From the NCBI GenBank assembly GCA_900315105.1, contig OMXX01000125.1, positions 1 through 9,654 of the forward strand: DNA of 9,654 nt. Direction: 5' to 3'. The notes below the pieces were generated by a model. That model was not told the origin of the DNA. It ran no database searches and saw only the letters and a program-made list of their open reading frames with translations. Every line of letters begins with the position of its first letter. The first letter of the stretch is position 1. Below, piece by piece: positions 8,010 to 9,654 of this stretch. The translations under genes were made by a program, and so were the position numbers. The DNA is from an uncultured Prevotellaceae bacterium. Its GTDB lineage: Bacteria > Bacteroidota > Bacteroidia > Bacteroidales > Bacteroidaceae.

Positions 8010-8036
8010 TTCTTATTTTACTATAGTCAATTTGGC

Positions 8037-8324
8037 CTAAGCTGCTTCTTGCTCGGCGAAAATGTCGCCATGCAGTTGTTTACATATTTCCATAGACAAT
8101 TCGTATATGTCCAACCCCTGCTGATTGCAGAAATCGAAAGCTTCGTCCATTAAATGGTCTAATCTTTGCGCCTCCTCTTGAGTATAGGAGGGTTCGCCAG
8201 TGTCCCTATGAACATAATCTGTCATTGGATCATCAGGATGAAATGCCCAACCAAGATAACCAATAATCTCGGTTAGCATTTCCCGCAAATCCTTATCTGT
8301 TCTTATTGTCTGAATCATATTCAA
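8037..8324 (-). CDS. Small acidic hypothetical protein
   Basis: This 95-aa protein has no family I can name. It starts MNMIQTIRTDKDLREML and contains a central GWAFHPDDPMTDYVHRDTG segment (24-42), followed by a helical part with EEAQRLDHLMDEAFDFCNQQ (50-69). It is rich in Asp and Glu, is expected to be cytoplasmic, and lacks membrane segments and a signal peptide. Met1 and Met3 are both usable starts. The gene lies between another 95-aa gene (24 nt upstream) and the first methyltransferase (27 nt downstream), all on one strand, so it is co-transcribed with the restriction-modification genes. Reading it as real rests on this tight packing and its protein-like composition. A regulatory or accessory role is possible but not shown. 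Confidence 0.75.
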   Translation of the reverse strand: MNMIQTIRTDKDLREMLTEIIGYLGWAFHPDDPMTDYVHRDTGEPSYTQEEAQRLDHLMDEAFDFCNQQGLDIYELSMEICKQLHGDIFAEQEAA

Positions 8325-8348
8325 TTATTTTGCTTACTTAAAATGCTG

Positions 8349-8636
8349 CTAATCAAGAAAAATCCAGTTGTTGGCAATATCCGAAATCTTATCGTAGTCA
8401 GACTCTAGGTGACCATCATCGCCTATGCACACTAAGTCCTTCAATAAGTACAATTCTGTGGTTTTACCAACTTTGATATTCTCTTTGGCATCAGCCTTTA
8501 CAGTGATATTGCCACATCGACGACCAATAGCGAGCACATCTTCCTCGTTATACATCTGCTTGATGTAGTCATCAACTATATCTGTTATGCGCAACTCCAA
8601 TGCGCGTATATCTTGTATATTGCTCATATCTACCAA
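8349..8636 (-). CDS. Small hypothetical protein following the regulator
   Basis: This 95-aa protein is not recognised. The sequence suggests an N-terminal helix with DIRALELRITDIVDDYIKQ (8-26) and a beta-rich second half with GNITVKADAKENIKVGKTTE (42-61) and VCIGDDGH (69-76), ending in NNWIFLD. It is acidic and soluble, with no membrane segment or signal peptide. The start lies 3 nt after the stop of the XRE regulator, and the next small gene begins 24 nt after its stop, so translation is probably coupled to the regulator. A second ATG at residue 4 could also serve as start. Placement between regulator and methyltransferases hints at a control or accessory part, but nothing in the sequence proves it. 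Confidence 0.75.
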   Translation of the reverse strand: MVDMSNIQDIRALELRITDIVDDYIKQMYNEEDVLAIGRRCGNITVKADAKENIKVGKTTELYLLKDLVCIGDDGHLESDYDKISDIANNWIFLD

Positions 8637-8639
8637 TAT

Positions 8640-8870
8640 TTATAAGGATTCCTGTGACAGAAGATACTGCTTGTATTCCCTAACTAGTAGTTCTCTAAGA
8701 TCTACTTCGAGTAAATCTGCAATCTTTAGCAGACATGCGACATCGGGTTGAGAGGTGTTTGTACACCACTTGCTAACAGTTGACGGATTGACACCAAGCT
8801 GCTCGGAAAGCCACTTGCTTGTGCGTCGTTTCTCAAAGAGAACCATCTTTATTCTATTTACAGCTTCCAT
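8640..8870 (-). CDS. XRE-family helix-turn-helix transcriptional regulator
   Basis: This 76-aa protein is almost entirely a Cro/C1-type DNA-binding domain (XRE family). The helix-turn-helix is TSKWLSEQLGVNPSTVSKW (17-35): the first helix is SKWLSEQL, the turn GVNPS, and the recognition helix TVSKW. It is followed by the usual QPDVACLLKIADLLEVDLRELL (41-62). This size and layout match controller (C) proteins and small repressors that time restriction-modification operons. It is the first gene of the operon. The start is placed by a TATCTTTG -7 box at 8893-8900, which predicts a leader of only about 15 nt. Repeats just upstream (8900-8922) are a candidate binding site, which would mean autoregulation. 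Identity of the fold is secure; the C-protein role is inferred from position. Confidence 0.9.
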   Translation of the reverse strand: MEAVNRIKMVLFEKRRTSKWLSEQLGVNPSTVSKWCTNTSQPDVACLLKIADLLEVDLRELLVREYKQYLLSQESL

Positions 8871-8892
8871 GTTAATCGGAGTTTAATGCCCA

Positions 8893-8926
8893 CAAAGATA
8901 GTGATTTATTCTCACTTTATTCCATA
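8893..8926 (-). promoter_or_regulatory. Promoter of the restriction-modification operon
   Basis: On the minus strand, TATCTTTG at 8900-8893 matches the Bacteroidota -7 consensus TAnnTTTG exactly. A weak -33-like TATGG lies 21 nt further upstream (8926-8922); no good TTTG is present there. The start codon of the XRE gene follows 22 nt after the box. The weak -33 element suggests that activity depends on a bound regulator. Confidence 0.65.
8900..8922. promoter_or_regulatory. Candidate operator: 11-bp direct repeat with overlapping dyad
   Basis: TTTATTC occurs at 8905-8911 and again at 8916-8922, an 11-bp period or about one helical turn. The same stretch contains a dyad, AGTGA (8900-8904) and TCACT (8912-8916), with a 7-bp spacer. 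It fills the spacer between the -7 and -33 positions of the operon promoter, the usual place for a repressor or C-protein site. Binding by the XRE protein is inference. Confidence 0.45.
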
Positions 8927-8991
8927 ATAGTCCCATTTAAGGCGCGAATTTATGTTTTTTTACGAATTCCGACACGAATGGAAATGTTAAA

Positions 8992-9027
8992 CAAAAAAAG
9001 AACACCTGTCATGAGCAGACGGCAGGC
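8992..9027 (-). terminator. Possible intrinsic terminator for the 9042-9299 gene
   Basis: Reading the minus strand, an imperfect hairpin (CCTGCCGTC, loop TGCTCAT, then GACAGG, with a GCC bulge) is followed by a T-rich run, TTCTTTTTTTG, at 9002-8992. It begins 15 nt after the stop of the small minus-strand gene. The stem is short and interrupted, so it may be weak. It would separate that gene from the operon promoter at 8893-8926. Confidence 0.35.
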
Positions 9028-9041
9028 ATACCTTAATTTAT

Positions 9042-9299
9042 TCAGCCAATAACAATCAATTTATTGCCGTCGAGACTGTACTTGATGTGTTTTGTAAAAT
9101 CAATGGAGCGTCCATCACTAACCGCAGATACATCTATGCCGCGCCTTTGGAACTCGTCGATGAGTGCTTGGTCGTGAAAGGCTCTTATACCAGTCCAACC
9201 AGTATTGCCGACTTGATGATTGAATACTGTTACTAACTCTGGAATCTGCATGTCTGCGAACTGCAGAGCATACTTGATGTAATAAACATGCTGTTTCAT
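9042..9299 (-). CDS. Small hypothetical protein upstream of the operon
   Basis: This 85-aa protein has no function I can assign. It starts MKQHVYYIKYALQFADMQIP and contains VFNHQVGNTGWTGIRAFHDQ (25-44), a helical ALIDEFQRRGIDVSAV (45-60), and a C-terminal pair of probable beta strands (KHIKYSLDGNKLIVIG, 70-85). It is soluble, without signal peptide or membrane helix. The start follows the A-rich stretch AAAAACAAAAGTT, typical for Bacteroidota, and a perfect -7 box lies about 115 nt upstream. A frame overlapping it (9118-9393) is rejected because it has no such start context and reads into the leader. The gene has its own promoter and a possible terminator, so it looks like a single-gene unit apart from the restriction-modification operon. 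Confidence 0.7.
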   Translation of the reverse strand: MKQHVYYIKYALQFADMQIPELVTVFNHQVGNTGWTGIRAFHDQALIDEFQRRGIDVSAVSDGRSIDFTKHIKYSLDGNKLIVIG

Positions 9300-9415
9300 A
9301 ACTTTTGTTTTTGAAGTGAATTATAATCTTCCGCATCGTACTGACCACCGTGGCTAAGTTAAAGCTCGGTTGGCGAGTCACCCTTTCGGGCACTGCTCTT
9401 GATGCTTATCGGGTG
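9300..9415 (-). other. Long, GC-richer, hairpin-prone 5' leader
   Basis: Between the -7 box at 9416-9423 and the ATG at 9299 lies a leader of about 110 nt, markedly more GC-rich over 9340-9415 than the flanks. The minus-strand RNA can form CCC-GAAA-GGG (9390-9381, a GNRA-type loop), then CTCG-CCAAC-CGAG (9377-9365), then CCA-CGG-TGG (9353-9345). Short stems in close series with a tetraloop suggest a structured regulatory leader, but no known riboswitch class is recognised. Confidence 0.35.
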
Positions 9416-9423
9416 CAAAGGTA
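9416..9423 (-). promoter_or_regulatory. -7 promoter box for the 9042-9299 gene
   Basis: The minus strand reads TACCTTTG, an exact match to the Bacteroidota TAnnTTTG -7 element. No clear TTTG is present at the -33 distance; the region there is A/T-rich (around 9443-9452). Transcription would begin a few bases downstream, giving the long leader described at 9300-9415. Confidence 0.6.
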
Positions 9424-9528
9424 CAAATATTATTGGAAAGGGAAATTAAATTTGCGAAATTCTGACGCGTATAACCTATAATAAATGTAAAAAGTCAGTT
9501 GGATAAGTGTTAATATAGATGCTCTTTC

Positions 9529-9553
9529 TGCTGAACACCACTGAAATTCAGCA
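9529..9553. repeat. 7-bp inverted repeat, candidate operator
   Basis: TGCTGAA (9529-9535) and TTCAGCA (9547-9553) are perfect inverted copies separated by 11 bp. The dyad ends 9 bp before the -7 box of the plus-strand gene and covers its -33 region, a position where a dimeric regulator would block or help RNA polymerase. It has no T-run after it, so it is not a terminator. Confidence 0.4.
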
Positions 9554-9562
9554 ATAATTTAG

Positions 9563-9570
9563 TACCTTTG
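9563..9570 (+). promoter_or_regulatory. -7 promoter box for the plus-strand gene at 9602
   Basis: TACCTTTG matches the Bacteroidota -7 consensus TAnnTTTG and lies 31 nt before the ATG at 9602. No good -33 TTTG is seen; the inverted repeat 9529-9553 occupies that region. The leader is about 25 nt and A-rich (ATCAACAAACAACAGAAGTT). Confidence 0.6.
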
Positions 9571-9601
9571 TGCCTGCAATTATCAACAAACAACAGAAGT
9601 T

Positions 9602-9654
9602 ATGGAAACAAGGAAACAATCGCCGCGTGAAGCCTATAAGGTGGATGGCATTTA
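9602..9654 (+). CDS. Start of an unidentified plus-strand gene (partial)
   Basis: An ATG at 9602 opens a frame of 17 complete codons, METRKQSPREAYKVDGI, that continues past the window. Support comes from the -7 box at 9563-9570 and an A-rich leader ending in CAGAAGTT, normal start context for Bacteroidota. The visible part is polar and has no signal peptide. It is too short to name a family. It is transcribed away from the restriction-modification operon. Confidence 0.5.
   Translation, partial: METRKQSPREAYKVDGI

Larger units (their letters stand above)
9424..9601. other. Divergent intergenic region
   Basis: This A/T-rich stretch lies between two divergent genes. From left to right it holds the upstream part of the minus-strand promoter, about 100 bases in which I see no gene or strong signal (9440-9528), the inverted repeat at 9529-9553, the plus-strand -7 box at 9563-9570, and the short leader of the plus-strand gene. 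No coding frame of useful length and no tRNA-like structure was found. Confidence 0.5.

Noticed and set aside
8020..8027. ACTATAGT palindrome just before the first methyltransferase, considered as an internal promoter or operator
   Set aside because: The gap is only 27 nt, no TAnnTTTG box is present, and an 8-bp palindrome is expected by chance in AT-rich DNA.
8941..8982. Three CGAAT-type copies (about 8945, 8963, 8976) considered as iterons or binding sites
   Set aside because: The copies are only 5-6 bp with irregular spacing and no linked replication gene, so chance is the simplest explanation.
9118..9393. A 91-codon minus-strand frame overlapping the 85-aa gene
   Set aside because: It starts inside the hairpin-rich leader without an A-rich start region and has a composition rich in Arg, Ser, His and Cys, typical of an out-of-frame shadow.
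1..9654. Search for CRISPR arrays, tRNAs, insertion-sequence ends, integrase or attachment repeats
   Set aside because: No regularly spaced repeats, cloverleaf-like segments, transposase motifs or matching flanking direct repeats were seen.

Overview
The window reads as accessory DNA from a Bacteroidota genome, most likely order Bacteroidales (Bacteroides/Prevotella-like). The evidence is three copies of the Bacteroidota -7 promoter box TAnnTTTG placed correctly before genes (8893-8900 minus, 9416-9423 minus, 9563-9570 plus), A-rich start regions without clear Shine-Dalgarno sites, moderate-to-low GC, and the style of the small hypothetical genes. No tRNA, rRNA, CRISPR array, transposase or integrase is visible.

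Almost everything from 8870 down to 1 is one tightly packed minus-strand operon. In transcription order it holds: a small XRE-type helix-turn-helix regulator (8870-8640); two unrecognised 95-aa proteins (8636-8349, 8324-8037); two tandem paralogous C5-cytosine DNA methyltransferases that overlap by 11 nt (8009-6843, 6853-5675); a McrB-like AAA+ GTPase (5672-3753); a 788-aa McrC/LlaJI-like PD-(D/E)XK nuclease (3753-1387, joined by a TAATG stop/start overlap); a nucleoside 2-deoxyribosyltransferase-like protein (1380-946); a Vsr-type mismatch endonuclease (944-414); and the first 127 codons of an unrecognised gene (381 to beyond position 1).

The core matches the LlaJI type of restriction-modification system, in which two cytosine methyltransferases, one per strand, protect an asymmetric site, and a McrB-like GTPase with a McrC-like nuclease cut unmodified DNA after translocation. 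Vsr fits because it repairs T:G mismatches formed when 5-methylcytosine deaminates. The regulator probably controls the operon through an 11-bp-period repeat inside its own promoter (8900-8922). The deoxyribosyltransferase-like gene, the two small acidic proteins and the last partial gene are not part of the known minimal system and are the most novel elements.

Upstream of the operon is a separate minus-strand small gene (9299-9042) with a possible terminator (8992-9027) and a GC-richer, hairpin-prone leader of about 115 nt (9300-9415). A divergent plus-strand gene starts at 9602, with its own -7 box and a 7-bp inverted repeat that may be an operator, and runs out of the window.
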